The notes beneath the pieces are model-generated. The model did not search any database. It was not told where the DNA came from and was given only the letters and a program-made list of their open reading frames with translations. Shown here in pieces: positions 36,001 to 41,649 of a DNA stretch of 41,649 bases (within the stretch, counting starts at the first letter, position 1; each line of letters starts with the position of its first letter). The position numbers were made by a program, and so were the translations under genes. Source of the DNA: Myxococcaceae bacterium (GTDB lineage: Bacteria > Myxococcota > Myxococcia > Myxococcales > Myxococcaceae); assembly GCA_019694575.1 (NCBI GenBank), contig JAIBBR010000033.1, positions 1-41,649 of the forward strand. The letters run 5' to 3'.

Positions 36001-36796
36001 CCACGCCCGCGCCTTCGCCCATGATGAAGCCGTCGGCGCGCGCGTCGAAAGGCCGGCACGCCCCAGTGGGTGAAATGGCGCCAATGCGCGAGAAGCCGAC
36101 CAAGTTGTCAGGCGTGAGGTTCAAATAAACGCCGCCCGCCAGCGCCACGTTGCATTGGCCGGCGCGCAGGTGCACCACGCCTTCGTGAATTGCCACCAAC
36201 GCCGACGAGCAGGCGGCGTCTAACGTGAAGCTGGGGCCGCTCAAGTCAAAGGTTTGAGAAACACTGGCGGCAATCATGTTCAATAAGCCGCCGGCAATCG
36301 AGAACGCGCGCGTGGGCACCACGTCAGCCATCGCCGCGCGCAGCGCTTGCGCTTCGGCCTCGTTCAACGCATCGCCGAAATTGCCGTCGATGATTTGCTG
36401 CGCCCGCATGCGCGAAGTGAGCAGGTCTTTGTATTCAGACACGCTGGCGCCGACGAAGACGCCGGTGTTGGCTTTGTCGAGTGGCTTCTTTTCATACCCC
36501 GCGTCTTGCAGGGCCTCGCGCACCACTTCGACCATCAACCGTTGCTGCGGGTCCATCACCTGCACCCGCCGCGGCGCCAAGCCATAATGCAACGCCGCGA
36601 AGTCGCGCACGTTCGACAAGAAGGCGCCTTTCTGCACGTACGTCTTGTCGGTGGCGCGCGCGTCGCTCGAAAAAAACGAGCGGTGTGTCCAACGGTCGGC
36701 GGGAGGCGCAGAGAAAGTGACGTCACCTTCTTTCACCACCTGCCACAAACCGTTGAGGTCATCAGCGTGGGGAAAACGGCACGCCATGCCCACCAC
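30041..36796 (-). CDS. PKS (KS-AT-ACP-KR-DH) fused to a C-terminal alpha-oxoamine synthase
   Basis: At least 2251 residues, numbered from GTG 36796. Domains in order: KS (1-425; C196 in DAACSS, HGTATT, NVGHT); AT (~530-830; S657 in GHSLGEF; HAFH indicates malonyl); ACP (S1063 in LGFDSLM); KR (~1130-1510; ITGGAKGLG, Y1470 in DYSAAN); DH (~1560-1830; H1573 in HQMAGQRVLP, D1735 in LDASFQ); oxoamine synthase (~1870-2245; VDEAHSAG, PLP Lys K2092 in TLSKSF). All visible catalytic residues are intact; no ER and no TE. Domain order up to DH resembles PfaA of PUFA synthases. The C-terminal domain would release the chain by decarboxylative condensation with an amino acid. The KS consensus DIAVVGM begins before 36796, so the true start is probably the CTG at 36820, overlapping the ACP stop. 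Confidence 0.93.
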   Translation of the reverse strand: MVGMACRFPHADDLNGLWQVVKEGDVTFSAPPADRWTHRSFFSSDARATDKTYVQKGAFLSNVRDFAALHYGLAPRRVQVMDPQQRLMVEVVREALQDAGYEKKPLDKANTGVFVGASVSEYKDLLTSRMRAQQIIDGNFGDALNEAEAQALRAAMADVVPTRAFSIAGGLLNMIAASVSQTFDLSGPSFTLDAACSSALVAIHEGVVHLRAGQCNVALAGGVYLNLTPDNLVGFSRIGAISPTGACRPFDARADGFIMGEGAGVVVLKRLEDALADKDRVYAVIKGSGCNNDGRGDGPMTPRPEGQIDAMARAHREADFPVQTLGLVETHGTATTVGDVVEVGALKSFFNQRAGKQLSEPYCYLSSIKANVGHTMSAAGVAGFIKTALALYHRAIPPQPGVEELNPKLDLARSPFRIAHQLTHWEKPAQHNRRAAVSSFGFGGTNAHVLLEEAPESSPVDSTEREELFVFSAATPALLSKYLLSSAQWLAESKATAADVAYTLSQRALFACRVAFVAKGETELSEKLTLLSKAIATGAELPAGVWYAAQAAEVAAHKVAFLFPGQGAQRVGLLKDWVARFPSFQRTLEKLDGAAKNATGISVFEALYPHSGHDAVAAQRHLTQTHVCQPAMAALGLATADFLKQLGVEADAVLGHSLGEFAAASHGGMLPGPEAVALVARRGALMQNLKLADPGAMCAVMASHDMVAPLIEGLENVVIANINHPTQVVLSGTTAAVKAAAEKLNARGLKVTPLDVSHAFHSPLMNDVDKGMAQLLAATDVKPANLPVVSCITGAPYASADQARRVWEHHAAAPVQFVRALSCCVTMGIDTFVQMGAGTALLSFARGVAAQTPDSAFVALAQNDESDGASALLSALGQLFVRGRSVSLGALHAGNHRTLVGLPPTPLETQSYWGVERNPARPPRKMSTNSKGAPMDALVALFREQMSLLNNQAEILKAQAQALTALAGGDGAALQAFAQASATVASVPVVAAPVSAVAKTPDLSNWVAAKAPAAAVETAPAPHGVNRDEVHAKVTSFVSRISAFPTTALKAEQTLTGELGFDSLMLVELDADIGKAWPALGGLPRELFTRTTTIATLVNHITTTLSNKPAHEPAAAPVASAPVQRYLPVITQTPRHTVRESVVSFTHPLLVTQDPGSLATEVVRVLKERGVNAVIGNAETQGGFSGVIHLGSLKSTNDYKAPVRELLKLAQRFTPETAEAFVTVTGLGGHFGLQELKPEAFCTVGALGFTKALAHEWPDARVKAIDVDTRIAASALAAHIVDELLSTDATSEVGFTQEGRVQVELVPTALNTAKQTAFGADDVVLITGGAKGLGAKFATALAQNFKVTLALTGRSAATEETGKVIASLKQAGAKACSYHVMDVRDAASVERAVAEIRKAHGKIDGVVHAAGVLADGWVGSKEASAVDGVLDTKVGGALNLLKATQGDALKRVVYVGSWAGRFGNAAQTDYSAANEMMARLVRWSRPPVQSVAIDFPPWETSSMVKRIPSFKKAEMLKEGVTFLSDDEGTRAFIAELMWGNGEVVLGRELPTRVKTHKATFPVSRLNHVYLNDHQMAGQRVLPLAAAVDHLASAGMEAAGKTDSAFTLKNFTLQRPVMVPDTTWLETVAKQRGADSAIELKLMQGNAVSYEGALDVLSAAPSLASPVTLKASGSLPMPLTEFYQGFTFHGPRLQGIIAIEAVDEQGISGVVKTSQPADWIKEPLRKQWTIDPLVLDASFQLAGYWAWVKHQRAGFPLGFAEYTQVKPFGAGPVKCTVTFEAAQGDIFTGTLTWTSASGEVLAVMKGTQAEFKKRDPQFQKTAAEAVATNAETPAVATPTANIDESTYNFEKFPEYEELTERLQLAEAFGLKNPYFSVHERICNDTTVVNGKEMINFSSYNYVGNSGDPVVSAAAKAAIDQYGTSVSASRVASGEKPLTGELERGLARFFGTESSLVFVSGHATNVTVIGHVVGPGDLILHDALAHDSIIGGAKLSGAKRRPFPHNDFEALDRALEQLRGHYRRVLICIEGTYSMDGDIPDLPKFIAIKKKHKALLLVDEAHSAGVVGKTGRGIGEYYDVNRADVDMWMGTLSKSFASCGGYICGTQALTEYLKYTTPGFVYSVGISPPNAASALAALQQLEAHPERVTAAQNNAKYFLGLLRAKKIDTGMSKDSAVVPAIIGNSVLCLQVSDRLKERGINVQPILYPAVEEHAARLRFFVSATHTPAQLETTATILAEELERLTREQTDAVA

Positions 36797-36816
36797 GGCA
36801 ATGTCGCCGTGGGTTT

Positions 36817-37080
36817 TCAGAGGGTGACCTCGGTGCCCGCCGGCACCAACCGCTTCACCAAGTTGTGCAAGTCGCCCAGCGTTTGCACTTGCGCCAAGTC
36901 TTCGTCAGGCATGCGAATCGAGAGCTTCTCTTCGAAGTAGCTGACCAGCTCCATCACTGCTACCGAGTCCATGCCCAGCTTCGAGATGACGGTGCTCGCG
37001 GTCAGCCCGTCGAGCTTCTTGCCGTTGACTTCCAAGGCGGCGGCTTGAAACAGCGAAATCATATTGACGTTTGAGGCCAT
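36817..37080 (-). CDS. Free-standing acyl carrier protein
   Basis: 87 residues, a single ACP with the phosphopantetheine site Ser in LGMDSVAVMEL and a helical C-terminus (YFEEKLSIRMPDEDL). It sits between the acyl-AMP ligase and PKS genes in one operon and is the natural acceptor for the ligase product, delivering a fatty acyl starter to the KS. A dedicated ACP is also found in the Caulobacter sphingolipid locus. ATG 37080; the end overlaps the probable PKS start. Confidence 0.92.
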   Translation of the reverse strand: MASNVNMISLFQAAALEVNGKKLDGLTASTVISKLGMDSVAVMELVSYFEEKLSIRMPDEDLAQVQTLGDLHNLVKRLVPAGTEVTL

Positions 37081-37112
37081 GGGTTTTGCGTCTTTCTGGT
37101 TTAAGGAAAAAG

Positions 37113-39020
37113 TTAAGGGAGCAGCCGGCCGACCAGGGCCCGGGCCCAGTGGTTGGCGAGCTTCACTTTGTAAACGGCGTCGCGCAGGTTGCGAATTTCG
37201 ATGGTGTGCTTGGCGATGCGGCGCACGCGGTGGCGGCTCTTGCCCACCCACGCCAACGCCACGTGCTTGGCCAGCACCGCGCGGTCGGCGCTGGCGCCCA
37301 GTGTGCGCACGCCTTCTTTGCCCACCGTGCCGTCTAAATATTGTTGGCGGGTGCGTGAGCGTTGCAGCTTGCCGCTCGAGGTTTTGGGCAAGCTGCCCGG
37401 AGGCGCCACCACCACCGCAGAGCAGTTGAGCGAGAGCTCTTCATTCACCCGCTGGGTGATGGCTTCTTTGAGCGCGGCCGGGTTTTCGCTGCGTGATTCA
37501 ACCACCACCACCAGTTCTTCCGAGGCTTGGCCGGGCACCGAGAAGGCCACCGTGTTACCGCGGCGCACTTCGGGCATTTCGTCGACCAACCACTCGATGC
37601 GTTGCGGGTCGTAATTGCGGCCGTTGATGATGATGAGGTCTTTCTTGCGGCCGGTGATGAACACTTGGCCGTCGACCAGGTACCCCAAGTCTCCGGTGCG
37701 CAACCAACCTTGGCCGAAGGTCGCTTCGCTCGCCTGCGGGTCTTGGTAGTAGCCCCGGGCGATAGAAGGCCCCTTGACCCACAGCTCGCCCACCTGCCGG
37801 TCGGGCAGCCGTTGGCCGTCATCGGCAAATGCGCCCACGTCGTGGCCGGGGAACGTACGGCCGCAGCTGACAAACTCAACTGTCGCTGCATTGCCTTGGG
37901 CGGGCACCGCGCGCTTTTCGTCGCGGTACGTGGTGGCGTCGATTTTGTCGGTAGAAAGTTCTTCGTCGAGCCCGATGAACGAAATCGCCAGCGTGGCCTC
38001 GGCCATGCCGTAGCAAGGCACCAGCGCGCTCGCCTTCAAACCGGCGGGAATGAAGGTTTCGACGAAATTTTTCATCGTGGTGGGGTTAATGGGCTCGGCG
38101 CCGCACCCGAAGGCGCGCATGCACGAGAGGTCCCAATTTTCGAGCTGCTCAGGCTTGGCCCGCTTGGCGGCCAGCGAGTACGCGAAGTTGGGCGCGAAGC
38201 TGATGGTGCCGCGCTTCTTGTGAATGGTCGACAGCCAAATGTTTGCTCCGCGCACGAATGACAGCGTGGGTATGAACGTCACCTGCACGTTGTGAAAGAG
38301 CGGTGAGAGCACGAAGCCAATGAGCCCCATGTCGTGGTACAGCGGCAGCCAGCTCACGCCCATGTCGACGCTGCTGTCGGTGTTGAGGCCATCGCGCATG
38401 ATGGCCCACGCGTTGGCGCGCAGCGCGTCGTGAGTCACTTCGACGCCCTTGGGCAATGACGTACTGCCCGAGGTGAACTGCAAGAAGCACAAGTCGTCGC
38501 CCGACACCTTCGCCGGTTCACGCGAGGCTTCAGAGGGAGCCGGTTGGCGCAGCTCTTCAGCCGCCAGCACGCCTTGCAGCGAGGGAATGCGCGCCGCGCC
38601 CGACCACAGCACCTGTGACAGCTTGGCGTTGGTCACCAAGTACGCCGGAGTGGCTTTGCGGCAAATGTTCACCAGCGTCTCGAGGTACGCGTCGAGCTTG
38701 CCCAGCGACAGCGGGGGGTACAACGGCACCGGTACCAGGCCGGCCCACACCGCTCCCAAGAAGGTGGGCACGAAATCTTGGCCGTCGGGCAGCACCAAGG
38801 CGACCCGGTCGCCGTGTTTCAGACCCAAGGCCCGAAAGTGCGCCGCCCGGTTCATCGCTTCTTCGCGCAGGGTGGCGAAGCTCATGAAGTCTTCACCCCC
38901 TTCGCGGTTCAAAAACGCGAAGCCGCGCGACTTTTCAGTCTGGCCGGCGTCGATGGCGGCGATGAGGTGGGGGTGGTTGACGACGGTGGCTGGCCGATGA
39001 GACTCAGACGCGGTAGTCAT
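37113..39020 (-). CDS. Fatty acyl-AMP ligase (FAAL-type)
   Basis: 635 residues of the adenylate-forming superfamily. The ATP loop FTSGSTSLPKG, SWLPLYHDMGLIG, the adenine-binding GMAEATLA and the C-terminal GRKKDLIIINGRNYDPQRIE are typical of fatty acyl-AMP ligases, which activate a fatty acid and load it directly onto an ACP rather than CoA. The free ACP gene follows after 32 bases. A basic, helical C-terminal tail beyond the usual length may aid membrane or partner contact. It is the first gene of the minus-strand operon, divergent from the reductase gene. An acyl-CoA synthetase function cannot be excluded from motifs alone, but the context favours loading of the ACP. Confidence 0.9.
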   Translation of the reverse strand: MTTASESHRPATVVNHPHLIAAIDAGQTEKSRGFAFLNREGGEDFMSFATLREEAMNRAAHFRALGLKHGDRVALVLPDGQDFVPTFLGAVWAGLVPVPLYPPLSLGKLDAYLETLVNICRKATPAYLVTNAKLSQVLWSGAARIPSLQGVLAAEELRQPAPSEASREPAKVSGDDLCFLQFTSGSTSLPKGVEVTHDALRANAWAIMRDGLNTDSSVDMGVSWLPLYHDMGLIGFVLSPLFHNVQVTFIPTLSFVRGANIWLSTIHKKRGTISFAPNFAYSLAAKRAKPEQLENWDLSCMRAFGCGAEPINPTTMKNFVETFIPAGLKASALVPCYGMAEATLAISFIGLDEELSTDKIDATTYRDEKRAVPAQGNAATVEFVSCGRTFPGHDVGAFADDGQRLPDRQVGELWVKGPSIARGYYQDPQASEATFGQGWLRTGDLGYLVDGQVFITGRKKDLIIINGRNYDPQRIEWLVDEMPEVRRGNTVAFSVPGQASEELVVVVESRSENPAALKEAITQRVNEELSLNCSAVVVAPPGSLPKTSSGKLQRSRTRQQYLDGTVGKEGVRTLGASADRAVLAKHVALAWVGKSRHRVRRIAKHTIEIRNLRDAVYKVKLANHWARALVGRLLP

Positions 39021-39085
39021 GGTCAGTAAGACCTTTCGTAAAGGGGGAGCGGCGGGTGGCGGTTCAATAAAATGGGGTGGTACAT

Positions 39086-39113
39086 GGGGTCAAGGTTCAG
39101 ACCCCTGGTTGAC
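39086..39113. repeat. REP-like overlapping inverted repeat in the divergent promoter region
   Basis: GGGGTC (39086-39091) pairs with GACCCC (39100-39105), and GTCAA (39089-39093) with TTGAC (39109-39113), giving two mutually exclusive hairpins bounded by CATG on both sides. The pattern is like REP elements or a twofold operator. It lies between the two operons of the lipid locus. Confidence 0.45.
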
Positions 39114-39157
39114 ATGGTCGTTGAGAGGGGCGCCTCACGGCCCGCGCGGTACTGTGT

Positions 39158-39184
39158 TTGAGTTAAAAAATTAAAATTTACAAT
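39158..39184 (+). promoter_or_regulatory. AT-rich promoter-like sequence before the CerR-like gene
   Basis: TTGAGT (39158-39163) and TACAAT (39179-39184) resemble -35 and -10 boxes with a 15-base spacer, slightly short, in an unusually AT-rich tract for this DNA. It is 11 bases before ATG 39196, so an unusually short leader would result; the AT tract may also serve as an UP element or operator. Confidence 0.4.
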
Positions 39185-39195
39185 AGGTTATAGAC

Positions 39196-40179
39196 ATGAA
39201 GATTCTGGTTACAGGTGCAAGTGGGTTTCTTGGTTCGCACATCGTTGAGCAGGTAGTTGCTCAAAAAGATGAAGCCCGCGCCCTGGTGCGTCAGTCGTCG
39301 AGCCGAGCTCATTTAGAAGGCCGGCCCGGCGTCGAGCTGGCGTTCGGCGATGTCAGCGACGGCGCTTCACTCGAAGAGGCGGCTGAAGGTGTCGACGCGG
39401 TCATTCACTCGGCCGGGCTGGTGAAGGCGCGCTCTCAAAAAGAATTCGACCGCGTCAACACCCAGGGTACCGCCAACGCGCTCGATGCCGCCAAGCGCGC
39501 CAAGGTGAAGCGCTTTGTCTATGTCTCGAGCCTCACCGTGGTGGGCTCTTCTCCCGACGGCAAACCGGTGGCTGCTGACGCAAAGGCTTCTCCGCTCACC
39601 GGCTACGCGCGCAGCAAGTGGGCCGCTGAAGAGCTGGTGCGCGCCGAGGCGAAGAACCTGCCCGTGACGATCATTCGCCCGCCCATGATTTACGGCCCCC
39701 GCGACCGAGAAGTGCTCTCGTTCTTCAAGGCCATCAAGTCGGGCCTGCTGCCGTACCTGGGAGACGGGCAGAACACCTTGAGCGTCACCTACGCCCCCGA
39801 CTGCGCGGCGGCCTGTGTGTGCGCGGCCAAGCGCTTCGATGTGCCCAGCGGCAGCACCTATTTCGTCGACGATGGCGAAGCCTATGTGTGGCGGCAAATG
39901 CTGTCAGACATGGAAGAAGCCATGGGCAAGAAGGCGCTGGTTTCGCTGCCAGTGCCGTTCTTTCTGCTCACCAGTGTCGCTGCGGTGAACACCGCGGTGG
40001 CCAAGCTGACCAACAGCGCGGTGATGCTTACCCTCGACAAGGTCAATGAGCTCAAGCAGCGCCACTGGGTGTGCGACAGCGCCGATGCCCGCCGTGACTT
40101 GAAGTGGGAGCCCCAAGTGAAGTGGAAGCAGGGCGTGCACCACACCGCCCAGTGGTACCGCGACAACGGGCTTCTTTAA
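39196..40179 (+). CDS. cerR: CerR-like extended SDR (predicted 3-ketosphinganine reductase)
   Basis: 327 residues, NAD(P)-dependent epimerase/dehydratase family. The Rossmann motif GASGFLGSH is at the N-terminus and the catalytic Tyr-x3-Lys is YARSK, with RPPMIYGPRD after it. In Caulobacter an SDR of this family (CerR) reduces the 3-keto group made by serine palmitoyltransferase. Here it is divergent from the operon encoding an oxoamine synthase and next to a bCerS-like gene, the same set of functions, which supports the assignment. The predicted reaction is reduction of the 3-oxo sphingoid base. Other extended SDR roles (sugar epimerase, sterol dehydrogenase-like) cannot be excluded from sequence alone. 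Confidence 0.8.
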   Translation: MKILVTGASGFLGSHIVEQVVAQKDEARALVRQSSSRAHLEGRPGVELAFGDVSDGASLEEAAEGVDAVIHSAGLVKARSQKEFDRVNTQGTANALDAAKRAKVKRFVYVSSLTVVGSSPDGKPVAADAKASPLTGYARSKWAAEELVRAEAKNLPVTIIRPPMIYGPRDREVLSFFKAIKSGLLPYLGDGQNTLSVTYAPDCAAACVCAAKRFDVPSGSTYFVDDGEAYVWRQMLSDMEEAMGKKALVSLPVPFFLLTSVAAVNTAVAKLTNSAVMLTLDKVNELKQRHWVCDSADARRDLKWEPQVKWKQGVHHTAQWYRDNGLL

Positions 40180-40188
40180 ATACCTTAT

Positions 40189-40198
40189 TTTACGTAAA
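40189..40198. promoter_or_regulatory. Ten-base palindrome, possible operator
   Basis: TTTACGTAAA is a perfect palindrome just after the CerR-like gene, in AT-rich DNA upstream of the bCerS-like gene. It could be a binding site for a dimeric regulator. Confidence 0.3.
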
Positions 40199-40212
40199 TT
40201 CAATGTTGTTAG

Positions 40213-40248
40213 GTGAGCAATAAATGGCTCACTCAATGTGAATGAGCC
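40213..40248 (+). promoter_or_regulatory. Two mutually exclusive hairpins in the leader of the bCerS-like gene
   Basis: GCTCAC (40227-40232) can pair with GTGAGC (40213-40218) or, shifted by one base as GGCTCA (40226-40231), with TGAGCC (40243-40248). The middle arm can therefore be used in only one hairpin at a time. This resembles an attenuator or an RNA switch, about 70 bases before the start codon. Confidence 0.35.
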
Positions 40249-40308
40249 CCTCGGCGGCCGTGTGTGGCTGGGTTAAACCGCCGCCCCAAGGTTTTGTACC
40301 TGTCTAAC

Positions 40309-40313
40309 GGAGG
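40309..40313 (+). promoter_or_regulatory. Strong ribosome binding site
   Basis: GGAGG four bases before ATG 40318 fixes the start of the bCerS-like gene, excluding the longer frame that begins at 40264. Confidence 0.7.
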
Positions 40314-40317
40314 CACG

Positions 40318-41529
40318 ATGAGCACTGATTCGCAGAGGGTGGCCGTTTCTTTTTCAGCTGCGGTTCCCAACGACATTGCGGTGACGCCGGTGCGTACGGC
40401 TGACGAAAAGAAGCTCTTCATTCAGTTTCAGTACGACATGTACAAAGGGCACACCCTTTTCGTGCCGCCGCTGCTCTTGGAGCGCGAAGACTTTCTCAAC
40501 CCGAAGAAGAACCCTTGGTTTGATCACGGCCGGGTCGAATTTTTCCTCGCGCGCAAAGCAGGCCAAATCGTCGGGCGCGTCGCCGCTTCAGAAGACCCCC
40601 GTTACAACGAATTTCACGGCACCCGCGTGGGCGCGTTTGGCCTCTTCGAATGCATCGACGACGTCAACGTGGCGCGTGCACTGCTCGACGCCGCCAACGC
40701 CTGGTGCCGCTCGCGGGGGCTCACCCAAGTGATGGGGCCCGCCAGCTTCAACAGCAACCAAGAATTCGGTTTATTGGTCGAAGGCACCGAGCTGCCACCG
40801 TACCTGATGATGCCGTACAACCACGGCTACTACGCCAAGCTCATTGAAGGCGCGGGCTTCGCCAAGGCGAAAGACCTGTGGGCGTGGGAAATTGACGTGC
40901 GCAAGCCGGTGCCTGAAAAAATTGAGCGCGTGGCCGAGAAAATTCGCGCCCGCGAAGGCGTGCTGGTGCGCCAGGCGAACATGAAAGACTTCGCCAACGA
41001 AGTGCGCATGATTAAAGAAATTTACAACCAGGCCTGGGAAAAAAACTGGGGCTTCGTGCCGATGACCGACCGCGAGTTCGACCAAATGGCCAAAGACCTG
41101 AAGATGATTGTCGAGCCCAGCTTGGCGCTCTTCGCATACGTGAAGGGTGAGACCTTGCCGGTGGCCTTCTCACTCACGCTGCCTGACATGAACCACGCCT
41201 TCAAAGCGGCCAACGGGCGCCTGACTCGCTTTGGCTTCTTGCCGGTGGGCCTTTCCAAACTGCTCTGGGCGAAGAGCCGCATCAAGAGCGGCCGGCTGGT
41301 GATTTTGGGTACCCGGCCCGGTTTCCGTAAGCGCGGGCTCGACTCGATTCTGATGCTCGACACCGTCAACAACGCGCGCAAGCTCGGTTGGTGGGGCGGC
41401 GAAATCGGGTGGACACTCGAAGACAACGACATGGTGAACCGCGCCATCGAGCTGTTTGGTTGCAAAAAATACAAGACGTACCGCGTCTATGAAAAACAGC
41501 TCGTCACCGATGTGCCGATGAAGAACTGA
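40318..41529 (+). CDS. bcerS: bCerS-like GNAT-fold protein (predicted bacterial ceramide synthase)
   Basis: 403 residues, related to the GNAT-fold family that includes the bacterial ceramide synthase of Caulobacter. Visible family features: FVPPLLLEREDFLNPKKNP, FLARKAGQIVGRVAA, FGLFECIDD, the central MGPASFNSNQEFGLLVEG with PPYLMMPYNHGYYAKLIE, and, in the second GNAT lobe, ILGTRPGFRKRGLD. The predicted reaction is N-acylation of the sphingoid base with an acyl-CoA to form a ceramide or dihydroceramide. It follows the CerR-like gene after a 138-base gap with its own ribosome site and probable leader. Assignment to bCerS rests on remembered family patterns and context; a related amide-forming acyltransferase is the main alternative. 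Confidence 0.8.
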   Translation: MSTDSQRVAVSFSAAVPNDIAVTPVRTADEKKLFIQFQYDMYKGHTLFVPPLLLEREDFLNPKKNPWFDHGRVEFFLARKAGQIVGRVAASEDPRYNEFHGTRVGAFGLFECIDDVNVARALLDAANAWCRSRGLTQVMGPASFNSNQEFGLLVEGTELPPYLMMPYNHGYYAKLIEGAGFAKAKDLWAWEIDVRKPVPEKIERVAEKIRAREGVLVRQANMKDFANEVRMIKEIYNQAWEKNWGFVPMTDREFDQMAKDLKMIVEPSLALFAYVKGETLPVAFSLTLPDMNHAFKAANGRLTRFGFLPVGLSKLLWAKSRIKSGRLVILGTRPGFRKRGLDSILMLDTVNNARKLGWWGGEIGWTLEDNDMVNRAIELFGCKKYKTYRVYEKQLVTDVPMKN

Positions 41530-41532
41530 CTA

Positions 41533-41579
41533 CCTTCGCCTAAAGGCGAAGGGTTCTTATCGGGTCGACTGAAGTCGAC
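41533..41579 (+). terminator. Two tandem hairpins after the bCerS-like gene
   Basis: CCTTCGCC (41533-41540) and GGCGAAGG (41545-41552) form a perfect 8-base stem with a TAAA loop, followed by GTTCTTAT. A second perfect 7-base stem, GTCGACT/AGTCGAC with a two-base loop, is at 41564-41579. The first is a good intrinsic-terminator-like structure with a short weak T tract, starting three bases after the stop codon. Confidence 0.6.
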
Positions 41580-41649
41580 TGAACGCCTTCGCCACGGTGA
41601 TGCAGGCTCACTCTGATATTTTGAAGTCGTCGTCCTGGGTCTCGACACC

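Noticed and set aside
30041-36796. PUFA synthase subunit (PfaA)
   Set aside because: The KS-AT-ACP-KR-DH order is similar, but there is a single ACP instead of a tandem array, no chain-length factor or ER gene is nearby, and the protein ends in an oxoamine synthase.
40264-40317. Upstream extension of the bCerS-like gene
   Set aside because: The ATG at 40318 has a GGAGG site at ideal spacing and the extension shows no domain similarity.
1-41649. rRNA, tRNA genes or CRISPR arrays
   Set aside because: No clover-leaf-like conserved segments, rRNA landmarks or regularly spaced repeats were found on reading through the window.

Overview
The window looks like a chromosomal segment of a myxobacterium or relative (Myxococcota). 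The reasons are the high GC content, lipoproteins with Asp-Ala-Gly-rich linkers and Cys-rich or Ig-like modules, several PilZ and other signalling proteins, a large PKS, and sphingolipid-type genes. This assignment is inferred from gene content; no rRNA or tRNA gene is present to confirm it.

Layout. (1) 1-2793: right end of a probable mobile element with two overlapping tyrosine recombinases (Tn554-like or recombinase-in-trio type), ending in inverted repeats next to hemW. (2) 2850-20342: hemW, then mostly envelope and secreted proteins: a transglutaminase-elicitor-like enzyme, Cys-rich and Ig-like lipoproteins, a DedA protein, a beta-propeller, a PilZ protein, an S9 peptidase homologue lacking Ser and His of its triad, a c-heme Tll0287-like lipoprotein and a membrane/spermidine-synthase-like/repeat fusion. 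(3) 20558-28304: signalling. A REC-GAF-HisKA protein has a degraded ATPase domain. A chemoreceptor is fused to a family-5 solute-binding domain predicted to lie in the cytoplasm. A tight PilZ-PilZ-EcsC-GGDEF set follows. (4) 28484-41529: a lipid biosynthesis locus.

The lipid locus is the main discovery candidate. A minus-strand operon encodes, in order of transcription, a fatty acyl-AMP ligase, a free ACP, a type I PKS (KS-AT-ACP-KR-DH) fused to a C-terminal alpha-oxoamine synthase, a cyclopropane-synthase-family methyltransferase and an Sfp-type phosphopantetheinyl transferase. Divergently transcribed beside it are an extended SDR like the bacterial 3-ketosphinganine reductase CerR and a GNAT-like protein like the bacterial ceramide synthase bCerS. 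Together these give a sphingolipid pathway in which serine palmitoyltransferase is replaced by a PKS-oxoamine synthase fusion. With KR and DH present and no ER, one extension round would hand a trans-2-enoyl chain to the oxoamine synthase. If the amino acid is serine, the product would be a 3-keto-4-ene base (3-ketosphingosine type), formed without a desaturase. CerR-like reduction and bCerS-like N-acylation would then give a ceramide, possibly C-methylated. The domain calls rest on visible motifs; the product is inference.
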